A stretch of 64,000 nucleotides of DNA from NCBI RefSeq assembly GCF_028288225.1, contig NZ_JAQBOC010000007.1, positions 87,020-151,019 on the forward strand. The letters run 5' to 3'. The stretch's first letter is position 1. The number at the start of each line of letters is the position of its first letter. The notes beneath the pieces were generated by a model that was not told the DNA's origin, made no database searches, and worked only from the letters and a program-made list of their open reading frames with translations. Shown piece by piece: positions 26,691 through 35,794 of the stretch. This DNA is from Mucilaginibacter sp. (GTDB lineage Bacteria; Bacteroidota; Bacteroidia; Sphingobacteriales; Sphingobacteriaceae). The position numbers were made by a program, and so were the translations under genes.

Positions 26691-27128
26691 ATGAATGATC
26701 AGCCAATTGAGATCCTGCTTGTTGAAGACAACATTCACGATGCTGAAATGACTATCCGGGCATTAAGAAAAGTAAACCTGGCAAACAAGCTTATCCATGT
26801 AAAGGATGGCGCCGAAGCACTTGATTTTATTTTTGCAAAAGGAGATTTTTCTGACAGAAAGATAGAAAATAAGCCCAGGGTTATTTTGCTGGATATTAAG
26901 ATGCCCAAAGTAGACGGGATTGAAGTTTTACGGCAAATAAAATCGAATGAAACAACGCGTACGATTCCGGTGGTAATTATGACGTCCTCAAAAGAAGAAC
27001 AGAACCTTATTACAAGCTACAACCTTGGCGTGAATAGTTACGTAGTAAAGCCGGTTGAATTTGAGGGGTTCGCAAAAGCTGTATCTGAGCTTGGGTTTTA
27101 CTGGCTCATTACCAACCAGGTTACCTGA
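26691..27128 (+). CDS. Single-domain response regulator (Rcp1/CheY-like)
   Basis: 145 residues; a receiver domain with VEDN at 11-14, phospho-acceptor Asp68 in [11 protein letters not shown], the Thr/Ser in VIMTSSKEE and Lys in [10 protein letters not shown]. The long insert before the Asp ([16 protein letters not shown]) is typical of Rcp1-type regulators paired with phytochrome-like or sensor kinases. No output domain. It lies 3 bases after the kinase gene and 13 bases before the hybrid kinase gene, suggesting a phosphorelay. Confidence 0.9.
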   Translation: MNDQPIEILLVEDNIHDAEMTIRALRKVNLANKLIHVKDGAEALDFIFAKGDFSDRKIENKPRVILLDIKMPKVDGIEVLRQIKSNETTRTIPVVIMTSSKEEQNLITSYNLGVNSYVVKPVEFEGFAKAVSELGFYWLITNQVT

Positions 27129-27141
27129 TAAATTTACTTAC

Positions 27142-28668
27142 ATGAGCCACAGGTTAAAAATATTACATATTGAGGATGTTCCAAGTGATGCTGAACTGAT
27201 TGAAAGAACATTAAAACAAGCAGGCATGGTGTTTGACATGCTGGTTATTGATACCAGGGCTGAATACATCCACGCACTGGCTGAATTTCACCCGGATGTT
27301 ATCCTTTCTGATCATTCTTTGCCCACGTTCAACTCGCTTGAGGCATTAAGAATCCTAAAACAAACCGGGGCAGATATTCCGTTCATTCTTATAACTTCTA
27401 CAATTTCAGAAGAGTTTGCCGTAAATGTAATGAAAGAGGGCGCGTCTGATTATATCTTAAAAGACCGGCTTCAGCGTTTGCCCACTGCAATCAACAATTC
27501 ATTCGACAAACACAGATCAACAGCCGACAAACAAGTTTACCTGGACAAAATAGTTGCCAGCGAGGCTTTGTTTACCAAAGCGGAATTAATTGCTGAATTT
27601 GGCACATGGCGAATTGACCTGGCTAATAATATTACCAATTGGTCGGCAGGCACTTTTTTGCTGCTGGGGTATAAACAGGAAGAAGTTGAACCTTCTTATG
27701 ACAATTTTTTAAGAAATATCCACCCTGACGATAAAAAGGAAGTTGAAATATGCTTTAGAAATGCCCTTAGTACGGCGCATTCAACAGAAGCGGAGTGCCG
27801 GGTAATAAACAAAGATGGTACCATTATGTACATGCGCACTCAGTTTGAGTTTGAATTGAATGCGAAGGGAGAAGCGGCATATATTAACGGATTTAACCAG
27901 GATATAACCCGTTCAAAGCTTGCGCAATTAGAGATCCAAACAAACATTGAAGAGCTGAACAAGATCACTATTGACCTGGTAAAGCGCAATAATGACCTTG
28001 AACAATTTACTTATATCGTTTCGCATAACTTAAGAGCCCCTGTGGCCAATATTATTGGGCTTTCAAATATGCTGAATAGCCCTGATGAGGGTTTTGAAGA
28101 AGAACAGGAAATTAAATCGGCGCTTGCTACCTCTGTTGGTATATTAGACCAGACCGTAATAGACTTAAACCACATCTTACAAATAACTACCCAAATAAAT
28201 GAGAAGAACGAAGCGGTGTCATTCCAACACCTGGTTGAGGATATAATAGAGGGGCTGGATGGTGTGATCCAAAAAGGAAACGTTACCATAACTTTTGATT
28301 TTGCAGCAGCCAATAACATGGTCACTATAAAAAGCTGTATGTACAGCATATTTTATAACCTGATCATAAACAGTATTAAATTTAACCGGCCCGGTGTTGA
28401 CCCTGTAATTTCTATCTCAACCTGCTGCACCGGCAATGAATTAGAGATCAGGTTTAAAGATAACGGCAAGGGAATTACAGAAAAAGATCTTAAAAGCGTT
28501 TTTGGATTGTATAAGCGGTTTGATACCAGTGTGGAGGGCAAGGGCATGGGCCTGTTTATGGTTAAAATGCAGATAGAAAATCTGGGCGGAAAAGTAAGCG
28601 TACAAAGCGAGCTTGGCTCCGGAACAACTTTTATAATAGAATTTCCTGGTTTCAGATGTGCAGATTAA
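27142..28668 (+). CDS. REC-PAS-histidine kinase hybrid protein
   Basis: The start is ATG 27142; an in-frame ATG at 27055 would overlap the preceding gene by 74 bases. 508 residues, soluble. An N-terminal receiver domain (Asp57 in ILSDHSLPT, KDRLQRLP near its end), a PAS domain at about 150-265 with a PAC-type ending (YINGFNQDITRSKLAQ), and a C-terminal kinase with YIVSHNLRAPVAN (His295), NLIINSIKFN, DNGKGI and GKGMGLFMVKMQ. It may receive phosphate on the receiver and pass signals in the same cytoplasmic relay as the two upstream genes. Confidence 0.9.
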   Translation: MSHRLKILHIEDVPSDAELIERTLKQAGMVFDMLVIDTRAEYIHALAEFHPDVILSDHSLPTFNSLEALRILKQTGADIPFILITSTISEEFAVNVMKEGASDYILKDRLQRLPTAINNSFDKHRSTADKQVYLDKIVASEALFTKAELIAEFGTWRIDLANNITNWSAGTFLLLGYKQEEVEPSYDNFLRNIHPDDKKEVEICFRNALSTAHSTEAECRVINKDGTIMYMRTQFEFELNAKGEAAYINGFNQDITRSKLAQLEIQTNIEELNKITIDLVKRNNDLEQFTYIVSHNLRAPVANIIGLSNMLNSPDEGFEEEQEIKSALATSVGILDQTVIDLNHILQITTQINEKNEAVSFQHLVEDIIEGLDGVIQKGNVTITFDFAAANNMVTIKSCMYSIFYNLIINSIKFNRPGVDPVISISTCCTGNELEIRFKDNGKGITEKDLKSVFGLYKRFDTSVEGKGMGLFMVKMQIENLGGKVSVQSELGSGTTFIIEFPGFRCAD

Positions 28669-28713
28669 TCGCTTGCAGATGGCTTTATTCCTTTAAGACA
28701 CAATTTATAATAT

Positions 28714-29310
28714 ATGAGCAGCAGCCTCAATAAAAAGCTCTTTACGTTCACAAGCATAGTTGACGAAACATACGTGGAGCAAATGACCCCAAAACAGTTT
28801 GAGCTAACCGTGCATGACTATATGGAAGAAATAGGAAATGGGCTGCCTGATTTTAAAATAACCCATAATGCCCAGCTGGTTGGCAGTGATGGCATTTACC
28901 AGATTGATGTGCTGGCAAGCTATACCGCATTGGGGGTGAAAATGGTAGTGCTTATTGAATGTAAACATTATACCAAAGCGGTTAGCCGCGAGAAGGTGCA
29001 GCTGCTATATGATAAACTGCGATCGACCGGGGCACATAAAGGCATCCTGTTTTCGACCGCCGGTTTCCAGGATGGCGCTATTGAATACGCGCTTAGGCAT
29101 AAAATAGCCCTTGTACGGATGCTTACCGACAGGTTTGAAAACATTACCAATTCACTTGAAAAACCAAAAAAGCGCGACTTTTTTATATTACCCAAGCCTC
29201 CAAAATTTATAGCGGAGTGTTATTGCGATGAGCAGCTTAATTATATTAAGCTGGGGAAGATCGGGGGGCTTGTAAAGTATTTAACCGGGGAAATAAGCGA
29301 AAATAATTAA
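28714..29310 (+). CDS. Mrr-like PD-(D/E)xK nuclease-domain protein
   Basis: 198 residues. The core has YQIDVLA (Asp65), a strand ending VLIECKHY (Glu82, Lys84) and the downstream block KGILFSTAGFQDGAIEYA, matching the Mrr catalytic domain pattern with all catalytic residues intact. Mrr proteins cut modified DNA, but many short homologues are uncharacterised. It is 45 bases after the hybrid kinase and on the same strand, so it may be cotranscribed. No methyltransferase adjoins it. A stray member of a repair or defence function is equally possible. Confidence 0.8.
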   Translation: MSSSLNKKLFTFTSIVDETYVEQMTPKQFELTVHDYMEEIGNGLPDFKITHNAQLVGSDGIYQIDVLASYTALGVKMVVLIECKHYTKAVSREKVQLLYDKLRSTGAHKGILFSTAGFQDGAIEYALRHKIALVRMLTDRFENITNSLEKPKKRDFFILPKPPKFIAECYCDEQLNYIKLGKIGGLVKYLTGEISENN

Positions 29311-29336
29311 CAAACTAATAAGTAAATTATCCCCTG

Positions 29337-29453
29337 ATGAAAACTATAATATTTCTATACAATATGAAAGCCATTATTAGTTATATTTTTTTAGGGATAT
29401 TATTTAGTGTTTTAATTGTGCCGGCAGTTATTGGGTATGAACAAATTAAATGA
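29337..29453 (+). CDS. Possible small membrane peptide (38 residues)
   Basis: A short frame ATG 29337 to TGA 29451-29453 encodes one hydrophobic helix (core IISYIFLGILFSVLIVPAVI) with a charged C-terminus. It lies 26 bases after the Mrr-like gene and just before a strong terminator, so it would be on the same mRNA. No family known; coding status uncertain. Confidence 0.35.
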   Translation: MKTIIFLYNMKAIISYIFLGILFSVLIVPAVIGYEQIK

Positions 29454-29465
29454 GAAACAAACCAC

Positions 29466-29514
29466 AAATACATTAAAAAGGGCTTGCGAAAAGTGAGCCC
29501 TTTTTAATGTATTT
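29466..29514. terminator. Bidirectional intrinsic terminator with a 19-bp stem
   Basis: AAATACATTAAAAAGGGCT (29466-29484) pairs with AGCCCTTTTTAATGTATTT (29496-29514), giving a perfect 19-bp stem with A and T runs on either side. It serves the convergent genes ending at 29453 and 29521. Confidence 0.9.
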
Positions 29515-29520
29515 AACAAT

Positions 29521-30189
29521 TTATTGGTTACCCAGTCGGGTTGTAAAATCTGAAATCACATTTTGGTATTTTCTTAACACGCGGTCCCAGTCGTGAAATA
29601 ACTCATCCGCTTTTACACTTGTTAATGCAGAACCTGAATATTCGCTTACTAATTTGACTTTGTAAGTTAGCGGATCACTTTTAGCCAGTTTAATTATTAA
29701 TCTTGTCCTGATAGTATTTTGCATAAAGGTTTGAATACTCCATGCTGTCCTTAAATAAGATGTTTCCTTATCAGCCACCTCTATAGCATCAAAATAGTCA
29801 GTCACAATTTGATTCACACGTTTCCAAACATCAGTTGGGTCTTGTTTTTTGTTAACTTCAATTGAGAAATCAATGTTTGCCTGGTCTGTTTTAATAGATG
29901 CCTCTTCCGCATCATCTTTTTTCATGTCAAAAAATTGTTTCCTGGGAGGATCTGCCATTCCTTTTTTATTACAAAAGGTTTGCTCATACTTTAAGAAGCC
30001 GGATTTTTGAACTTTAACATCAACACAAGAGTTTTTTGGGACTTTGATTTTTAAATTTCCTGTGCCTAAAGGTTGTCCATCAACAATAATTTTAGCATCA
30101 GGTTCTGAAGCAGAGATTTCTACACTTTGTGCTTTAATTGCAAATGGTGCAATTAAAAGTAAACTGAATAGTAAAAGTTTAACGTTCAT
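29521..30189 (-). CDS. Secreted protein with a PEGA-like domain
   Basis: 222 residues. A signal peptide ends near IKAQS. Residues about 23-72 look like a PEGA fold (SEPDAKIIVDGQPLGTGN, then KVQKSGFLKYEQ), including two Cys that could form a disulfide. The C-terminal 120 residues are mixed alpha/beta with no recognised family. Probably periplasmic or outer-membrane associated. Monocistronic. Confidence 0.65.
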   Translation of the reverse strand: MNVKLLLFSLLLIAPFAIKAQSVEISASEPDAKIIVDGQPLGTGNLKIKVPKNSCVDVKVQKSGFLKYEQTFCNKKGMADPPRKQFFDMKKDDAEEASIKTDQANIDFSIEVNKKQDPTDVWKRVNQIVTDYFDAIEVADKETSYLRTAWSIQTFMQNTIRTRLIIKLAKSDPLTYKVKLVSEYSGSALTSVKADELFHDWDRVLRKYQNVISDFTTRLGNQ

Positions 30190-30636
30190 ATAACGGTTGG
30201 GTTTAAATTAATTAAGTATTAAATATATATGTAAATTCTCATAATAATATTATTTATTATATTCATAACGATATTTTTAAGAGGATGCAGTTTTAAATCT
30301 TCGCGCGCTATTAAGAAAACCACAACAAACTTTATTTAATCCTGCGTAAAGACGCTCATTATTTTCGTCTGTAGCGTCACAAAGTCGTTGGTTTGTATTT
30401 TGTGGGAAACGCAGTGCGAAAGTCCGCCTATAGGTGTAAGACTCATTTACAGGTTAACACCGTAATAAAATACCGATCAAACAAGCAATAAATCTTCTGA
30501 GCTGCCCGAAATAATTTGTGAAGGAGAGTAAATGTTAATAATTGTAACAGAAATGTTGCACAATACAACTTATTTGTTAACTTAGTATCTTCATACGGCA
30601 AGCTTCCTGCTTGCCTATTGTGATAAGGTTTAGGTT
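30190..30636. other. Intergenic stretch, no gene seen
   Basis: No open frame of note. The far end holds a small hairpin GGCAAGCTTCCTGCTTGCC (30598-30616). A weak promoter-like TTG...TATCTTC lies at 30556-30592, but its spacing of 27 is too long to trust. Confidence 0.4.
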
Positions 30637-30676
30637 AAGGCATCCAAACAGCGAGTGTGAGGATGCCTTTATTTTT
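30637..30676 (+). terminator. Intrinsic terminator with no plus-strand gene before it
   Basis: Stem AAGGCATCC/GGATGCCTT, then TATTTTTTAA. There is no plus-strand gene between 29453 and this point, so it may end a short unannotated RNA that includes the hairpin at 30598-30616. Confidence 0.7.
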
Positions 30677-30755
30677 TAATGGTTAATTTAAAATAGCAAT
30701 ACACTGCACTTGCTTAAAAACTGTATAGTGAGATCGAAAATTAACCGGCAAAAAT

Positions 30756-30763
30756 TATATTTG
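30756..30763 (+). promoter_or_regulatory. -7 box for tRNA-Pro
   Basis: TATATTTG lies 20 bases before the tRNA 5' end and matches the phylum consensus TAnnTTTG. A clear TTG element is not seen upstream. Confidence 0.55.
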
Positions 30764-30783
30764 CAGTTGAAAGTAAAAACTTT

Positions 30784-30857
30784 CGGGATGTAGCGTAGCC
30801 AGGTATCGCGCCAGCATGGGGTGCTGGAGGTCGGAAGTTCGAATCTTCTCATCCCGA
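30784..30857 (+). tRNA. tRNA-Pro (anticodon GGG)
   Basis: Acceptor strands CGGGATG and CATCCCG pair fully, with A as discriminator. The anticodon stem CCAGC/GCTGG closes a 7-base loop ATGGGGT with U33, anticodon GGG and G37, as expected for proline. The T arm GGAAG-TTCGAAT-CTTCT is intact apart from a terminal G-U. It is followed by a terminator at 30867-30902. Confidence 0.9.
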
Positions 30858-30866
30858 CGGAGAAGT

Positions 30867-30902
30867 CAAAAGCCTTTAGCCGAAAGTCCGAAGGCTTTTT
30901 TT
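30867..30902 (+). terminator. Intrinsic terminator after tRNA-Pro
   Basis: AAAAGCCTT ... AAGGCTTTTTTT forms a stem with a T run; it closes the tRNA-Pro transcript. Confidence 0.8.
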
Positions 30903-30905
30903 GTG

Positions 30906-30962
30906 GCATCACGTCCCGATAGGATCGGGAAGGTCGGAAGGTCGAATCTTCTCATCCCGACG
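30906..30962 (+). repeat. Partial copy 1 of the tRNA-Pro 3' end
   Basis: A small hairpin CCCGATAGGATCGGG is followed by GGTCGGAAGGTCGAATCTT and CTCATCCCGACG, nearly identical to the T arm and acceptor 3' strand of the tRNA-Pro gene about 100 bases upstream. The D and anticodon arms are absent. Its own terminator copy follows but is split by the insertion sequence. Confidence 0.8.
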
Positions 30963-30991
30963 AAGAAAATCTCAAAGCCTTTAGTCGTAAG

Positions 30992-32675
30992 GTGGCCGTT
31001 GCGCAACTAAGGCGAGGTTTTCAAATAGCCCGATCGAATAATGTTCGATTGGGCTATTTTTTTACATAAGTATTTGATATTTAGTACTTTGTTTTGTATA
31101 TTAAGGGCATGCAAGGCAAAAAGGATTACCAGGAAAAGCTCTTTATCCGGTTTCAGCTTTCGGATTATATTCCGGCTGATAATTTCTACAGACGTTTGAA
31201 AGGTATACTCGATCTCAACTTTGTTTATGATGGGACTGCCAAGTATTACGGCACAGAGGGACAAAAGAGCATTGATCCGGTTGTGTTTTTCAAACTGATG
31301 CTGGTCGGTTATTTAGAGAACCTGAATAGTGACCGGCGCATTGTTGCCACATCCCGTATGCGTATGGATATCCTCTATTTTATAGGATATGATCTGGATG
31401 AAGAGCTTCCCTGGCATTCAACCCTGAGCCGTACGCGTCAACTTTACGGAGAAGAAGAGTTTACAGCGATTTTTAAACAAGTTCTGAAAAAGTGTATTGA
31501 CAAAGGTTTGGTAACTGGAAAAAGACAGGCTATCGATAGTGTATTTGTCAAAGCAAATGCAGCTATGTCAAGTTTGGTCGAACGGGAGATTATGGATGAT
31601 GTAGCAACTTATGGCAAGCAACTGGATGATCATAATGATGAAACCGCTGCCCAGGATACAACAGCTGAAAACACTACGCCTAAGCCGAGAAAGAACGCTA
31701 AGATCGATAAGAAAGCAAACAGTAAGCGTTACAGCCCATCAGATCCCGATGCCCGCCTGTCGGTAAAAGCCGGAAAAACAACGAGGCTGAACTATTCCGC
31801 TCACGTGAGCGTAGATACACAAAATCATGTTATTACGCATATTCAGGCCTGCCATGCAGATAAAGGCGATGCGCCATCTCTTCCTGAAATCCTCGCCCAT
31901 GTCGTAAGCAACCTAAAAGATAATGGCATAGGGATAGAAGAAGTGCTTGCAGACACCGGTTATAGTGGTGAAGCGGCGCTCCTGTTTTTAGCTGATAATA
32001 ACATTAAAGGGTACATACCCAATAAAGCAGGATGCAGAAGCAGGGAGAGCCGGGAAGGTTTTAATTATGACAAGCAGCATGACCGGTATATTTGCCCTGA
32101 AGGCAAATACCTTACTTTTCATAATTTCAAAAAAGCAGCGAACGCAAACACACATAAAATTTACCGGACCAGTGTTAAAGATTGCAGGGACTGCCCTTTT
32201 AAAGATACCTGTGTTAACCTACAGGGGTTTAAAGTATTCAAAGATTCGGTAGCCAAAGACCTTTATATAGCAATGCACGAACGCATGCAAACCGGGCCGG
32301 GTAAAAGAGCCAGAAAATTACGACAAAGTACAGTAGAACCTGTATTGGGTACGTTGGTCAATTTTACAGGGATGGGGCAGGTAAACACAAAGGGGATCGG
32401 GCTAGCAAACAAATGTATGATTATGGCCGCCGTCGCCTATAATCTGAAAAAACTCGTTAACGGCATACCAACAAAACTTAGAAAGAGAATAAGAAAGCTC
32501 CCAGGGAACGGTTCTGACGGCCTTAAGAATACATTATTGCCTTGGATCACCAAGATAGAGACCCCGATAAGATCTTTCAAAATCAGGCGTAAAAGCAAAT
32601 GGCTGAATAACCATTTGCTTTGCAAATTGAATTATTCAGCCATTTAAATTAAAACATTCGTTGTGCAACGGCCAC
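30992..32675 (+). mobile_element. IS1182-family insertion sequence
   Basis: Terminal inverted repeats GTGGCCGTTGCGCAAC (30992-31007) and GTTGTGCAACGGCCAC (32660-32675) match at 15 of 16 positions and enclose one transposase gene. A hairpin (31023-31059, AAATAGCCCGATCGAA paired with TTCGATTGGGCTATTT) just inside the left end would block read-through into the transposase. The element interrupts the loop of what was a second tRNA-tail terminator stem (AGCCTTTAG on the left; GGAGGCTTTTT on the right), in keeping with members of the family that target stem-loops. No clear target duplication. It appears intact. Confidence 0.88.
31109..32647 (+). CDS. IS1182-family transposase
   Basis: 512 residues from ATG 31109 (an upstream TTG in frame is less likely). 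It has the N-terminal block IDPVVFFKLMLVGYLENL, the DDE core with AIDSVFVKANA and EVLADTGYSGEAALLF, a Cys cluster (CPEGKYL ... CRDCPFKDTC) and the C-terminal RQSTVEPVLGTLVNFTGMG with the catalytic Glu. The frame is intact from start to stop, so the element may be active. Confidence 0.93.
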   Translation: MQGKKDYQEKLFIRFQLSDYIPADNFYRRLKGILDLNFVYDGTAKYYGTEGQKSIDPVVFFKLMLVGYLENLNSDRRIVATSRMRMDILYFIGYDLDEELPWHSTLSRTRQLYGEEEFTAIFKQVLKKCIDKGLVTGKRQAIDSVFVKANAAMSSLVEREIMDDVATYGKQLDDHNDETAAQDTTAENTTPKPRKNAKIDKKANSKRYSPSDPDARLSVKAGKTTRLNYSAHVSVDTQNHVITHIQACHADKGDAPSLPEILAHVVSNLKDNGIGIEEVLADTGYSGEAALLFLADNNIKGYIPNKAGCRSRESREGFNYDKQHDRYICPEGKYLTFHNFKKAANANTHKIYRTSVKDCRDCPFKDTCVNLQGFKVFKDSVAKDLYIAMHERMQTGPGKRARKLRQSTVEPVLGTLVNFTGMGQVNTKGIGLANKCMIMAAVAYNLKKLVNGIPTKLRKRIRKLPGNGSDGLKNTLLPWITKIETPIRSFKIRRKSKWLNNHLLCKLNYSAI

Positions 32676-32700
32676 TGAAAATCTGGAGGCTTTTTAATGT

Positions 32701-32757
32701 AGCATCGCCTCCCGATAGGATCGGGAAGGTCGGAAGGTCGAATCTTCGCATCCCAAC
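32701..32757 (+). repeat. Partial copy 2 of the tRNA-Pro 3' end
   Basis: AGCATCGCC then CCCGATAGGATCGGG and AAGGTCGGAAGGTCG, followed by AATCTTCGCATCCCAAC: the same unit as 30906-30962 with a few changes in the acceptor strand. With the tRNA this makes three tandem 3' ends before the IS split the second spacer. Confidence 0.8.
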
Positions 32758-33332
32758 TTGAAAATCAATAATTTACAAAGTAAAAAGGTAAGCCCTTTTT
32801 TATTGGGTCTAACATTTTCTATCTGTTTTAATATGTTTTTTTAATATTGAAAAAAATTGCATTGCGTTATTTTAAAATATTTCGGCACTCGTTATAAAAA
32901 CTCCCCGGCTTCCTTGAGAGGATAAAGTATTTATCGACACGGAATAATTTATTTTCATTGCGTTAAACATGGCCAACTTGGATTGGTCAGCAATTTTGTA
33001 TGACCTATTTTAAATTCAGAAATATTCCGGTGGTGATGCCCATAAATCGGATTTCTGCCGTCCAAAAAGCCCTTGGCCTCTCCGGGCCTGATCACCGAAA
33101 CAATCGATGGTAAAGAATGGCAATGGAGCGTCATTTAGTATGAGTATTATGATGCCACCGCTTATTTAAAGAAATATGGCATTAGTTTAATTTTTAAACA
33201 TTATTGGATGCGCCATATTTTATATCTATTTTGTAAGGTGTTATTTAACAATTAAATAAAACGAAAACTTTATAAAAAAACAAGCAATTCGGTATGGTAT
33301 TCCGGTTTGCTTTATCACTTAAACCTATCACC
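32758..33332. other. Degraded coding remnants upstream of the protease gene
   Basis: A short plus frame (ATG 33000, MTYFKFRNIPVVMPINRISA, ending about 33112) looks like the N-terminus of a lost gene. In another frame from about 33090, TETIDGKEWQWSVI meets a stop and continues YEYYDATAYLKKYG. Both look like decayed protein ends; I cannot name the families. No intact gene is present. Confidence 0.4.
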
Positions 33333-35783
33333 ATGTTTAACAACGAAGCATTGGACGTCGTCATTGGCATCGTCCTCGTTTACCTCCTGTACAGTATGCT
33401 GATCACCATTATGGGTGAATACGTTTCTACGAAACTCGGCCTGCGCGCCCGGCTCCTGCGTGTCGCTATCGAAAGAATGCTTAATGACGGTTATTATCGT
33501 CAGCTTAAAACGCCCCGGCAGCATCGGATCCAGTTTTGGTTAGTGAAACGATTTATGTTTGAACCCGATGGCTTTAAGTCGAGTTTTGCCGGACGCTTTT
33601 ATGAATTTCCCGCGATCAAGTTTCTGAGCCGGATCGAAACCGAAAACAAGAAACGTTTTGACCTGACTAAGCCCTCCTATTTTAGCGCCGCCTATTTTGC
33701 GGATACCTTGATTGATATCCTGAAAGAAAAAAGCAGCGGCAAGACGAATGTCCAACGCATTGCTTATACATTACATTATAACACACAGCACATTCAGCCT
33801 CAGACCTTAAAGATCATTCGTAACCATTTTACCAATGCGCAAGAGGACCTGTCCAAATTTAAAGCCAATTTGGTGCAATGGTTTGACGAGACGATGGACC
33901 GCTGTAATGGCTGGTATAAAAGAAAATTACAGTTCGTCCTCTTTTACTTGGGCTTAGTCGTAGCGATTGCCTTTAACATCGACAGCATTCACATTGCGCG
34001 TATTCTTTCGCGCGACAAAGAAGCACGTCAGCAACTAGTGGACATGGGTGTTCGCTTAGCCAAGGATACGGCCACGTATAAAGATTTTACCGGGCGTGCA
34101 AGTGATACGCTCCGAGGGAAGGCCATTCTAGACAAGGGTTTTGACCATGTGACCAAGGATATCCAGGCCGCTAATTTGATATTAGGCTTAGGCTGGCACT
34201 ATGCACCGCCATTGGTGAATACCACGGTGGTCTGGAGCAAGCCTGATATCGCTCATTTGCCGCTACTCAAATCCTATGCAAAACTAAGCGAGCTCCAGGC
34301 CAGCCTAAAAAAACGGCTCACAGAGCGGCAGGTAACCTTGCAACATCAACTCGGTCAAGCGGCTATTTACCGTTTAGATGTATTGGTGTTCAAAAATCAG
34401 CTACAACAAGCCACTCCCGCCAAGCTGTTAGAAGCCTATAGCCAAAAAGTCGCCGATACCGTCAAATTAACAGGGCAAATACTCACCGGGCGTGCTGCCT
34501 TGCGTGCCGATTCGTTAAACTGGCGTGAAAACGCCAGGCAAATGCTGGCCATGTCTCAGCCGCTGTTGAAAGCACCTTTGATACGCCTGAGCGATGTCAA
34601 ATTTAAAAAGGCAGCCACCTATGAACTTATCGGGCAGCGCAAAAGTGATTTTTGGGAAGTACTGGGCTACCTTTTGCGCGGTTTCTTTAGCCATTTACCC
34701 GGCTTACTGATCACGGCGCTGGCTCTATCCTTAGGCGCGCCATTCTGGTTCGATCTATTGAATAAGCTGGTCTCTATCCGTGCTGCAGGCGTTAAACCCG
34801 AGGAAAAGAAAATCGTTCCGACAACGGAACAACCGGGTGTCAACCCGCTACCGATCCCCGCACCAGTTCCGGCCACTGACACTGATGAAGCAGGTGCGGC
34901 ACTTGATGCACTCACCGGGCAATTGGTGGGCGAGCAAGGCATCATAGGCTTGGGCCTGAAGTTACAGCCTCCCGGCATTTTGGTCATGGTGACCAGCCAA
35001 CAGGTTATCACCTACCTGACCAACAAATACGGCAATACCTGGCCGCTGTCCCCAACAGCCACGTTGCCGTTGACCTTTGCAGTGGAGGGTCTCAATTTTC
35101 TGCACGCCGGGACTTGTGGCGGACAAATCAGTAATGCCGCTCTGATGTCGAACAGCGGCACACTTGGCGCCTTCCTCAGAAAAACCGGCTCAAATGACGA
35201 TTACTTTATTTCCTGCTGGCATGTGCTCAAGGATAACTATCGATATAAGGACCCGGCGGTGAACTTAGATATTGTGGCCTTCAATAATAACGTACCGGGA
35301 ACATCGCCGATCGGCACCATTGTCGACGGTTGTTTGACCGACAAATTGGATGTGGGCATTGCCCGTTGTACCGCAGCTGCGCCTAAACCAGCAAATACCC
35401 AAGGAACTTTTAGCGTAAAGAAGCAACACCGCGCGGTTACCGCCTACGATGGCTTGGTGAGTACGCCCGTGCAGATCCAGGGGATGGCCAGTCAACTGGT
35501 GGACGCTACCATCTTTCAGTATAAACTGAACATAACTATTCCCTATGACGACGGACACGATTATATGCTCTATGATGTTTTCAGCCTTATTCAGACCGAT
35601 GATCAGGGTAATATCTCTGCTCCGACCACCAAAGGGGATTCAGGCGCCCTGGTTCTGGAAGCCGGTACAGGTGTCCCGCTGGGTATGATCTTCGGCGGTA
35701 ATCAAAATTACTCCTACGCGATCAAATTCAGCAATATATTCGATACCGATCAACCCTACCACGGTTATTATTTTAATATCTAA
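33333..35783 (+). CDS. Membrane-anchored protein with a C-terminal trypsin-like serine protease domain
   Basis: Starts at ATG 33333 (816 residues) or ATG 33294 (829; numbering here uses 829). Hydrophobic helices at about 22-41, 213-230 and 468-490. The last is followed by GAPFWFDLLNKLV, a motif I associate with a family of uncharacterised membrane proteins. A Pro-rich linker (about 505-535) leads to the protease: His643 in SCWHVLKD, Asp686 in LDVGIARC, Ser783 in TKGDSGALVL, so the triad is complete. Positive charges after helix 1 suggest the protease lies in the cytoplasm (inference). It is 11 bases from the next gene and visibly richer in G+C than its surroundings. Function unknown; a conflict or signalling role is a guess. 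Confidence 0.8.
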   Translation: MFNNEALDVVIGIVLVYLLYSMLITIMGEYVSTKLGLRARLLRVAIERMLNDGYYRQLKTPRQHRIQFWLVKRFMFEPDGFKSSFAGRFYEFPAIKFLSRIETENKKRFDLTKPSYFSAAYFADTLIDILKEKSSGKTNVQRIAYTLHYNTQHIQPQTLKIIRNHFTNAQEDLSKFKANLVQWFDETMDRCNGWYKRKLQFVLFYLGLVVAIAFNIDSIHIARILSRDKEARQQLVDMGVRLAKDTATYKDFTGRASDTLRGKAILDKGFDHVTKDIQAANLILGLGWHYAPPLVNTTVVWSKPDIAHLPLLKSYAKLSELQASLKKRLTERQVTLQHQLGQAAIYRLDVLVFKNQLQQATPAKLLEAYSQKVADTVKLTGQILTGRAALRADSLNWRENARQMLAMSQPLLKAPLIRLSDVKFKKAATYELIGQRKSDFWEVLGYLLRGFFSHLPGLLITALALSLGAPFWFDLLNKLVSIRAAGVKPEEKKIVPTTEQPGVNPLPIPAPVPATDTDEAGAALDALTGQLVGEQGIIGLGLKLQPPGILVMVTSQQVITYLTNKYGNTWPLSPTATLPLTFAVEGLNFLHAGTCGGQISNAALMSNSGTLGAFLRKTGSNDDYFISCWHVLKDNYRYKDPAVNLDIVAFNNNVPGTSPIGTIVDGCLTDKLDVGIARCTAAAPKPANTQGTFSVKKQHRAVTAYDGLVSTPVQIQGMASQLVDATIFQYKLNITIPYDDGHDYMLYDVFSLIQTDDQGNISAPTTKGDSGALVLEAGTGVPLGMIFGGNQNYSYAIKFSNIFDTDQPYHGYYFNI

Positions 35784-35794
35784 ACCCCAAATAA

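Noticed and set aside
33333..35783. Protease gene as a periplasmic DegP-like chaperone-protease
   Set aside because: No signal peptide of that type, no PDZ domain, and the protease domain is C-terminal after three membrane helices.
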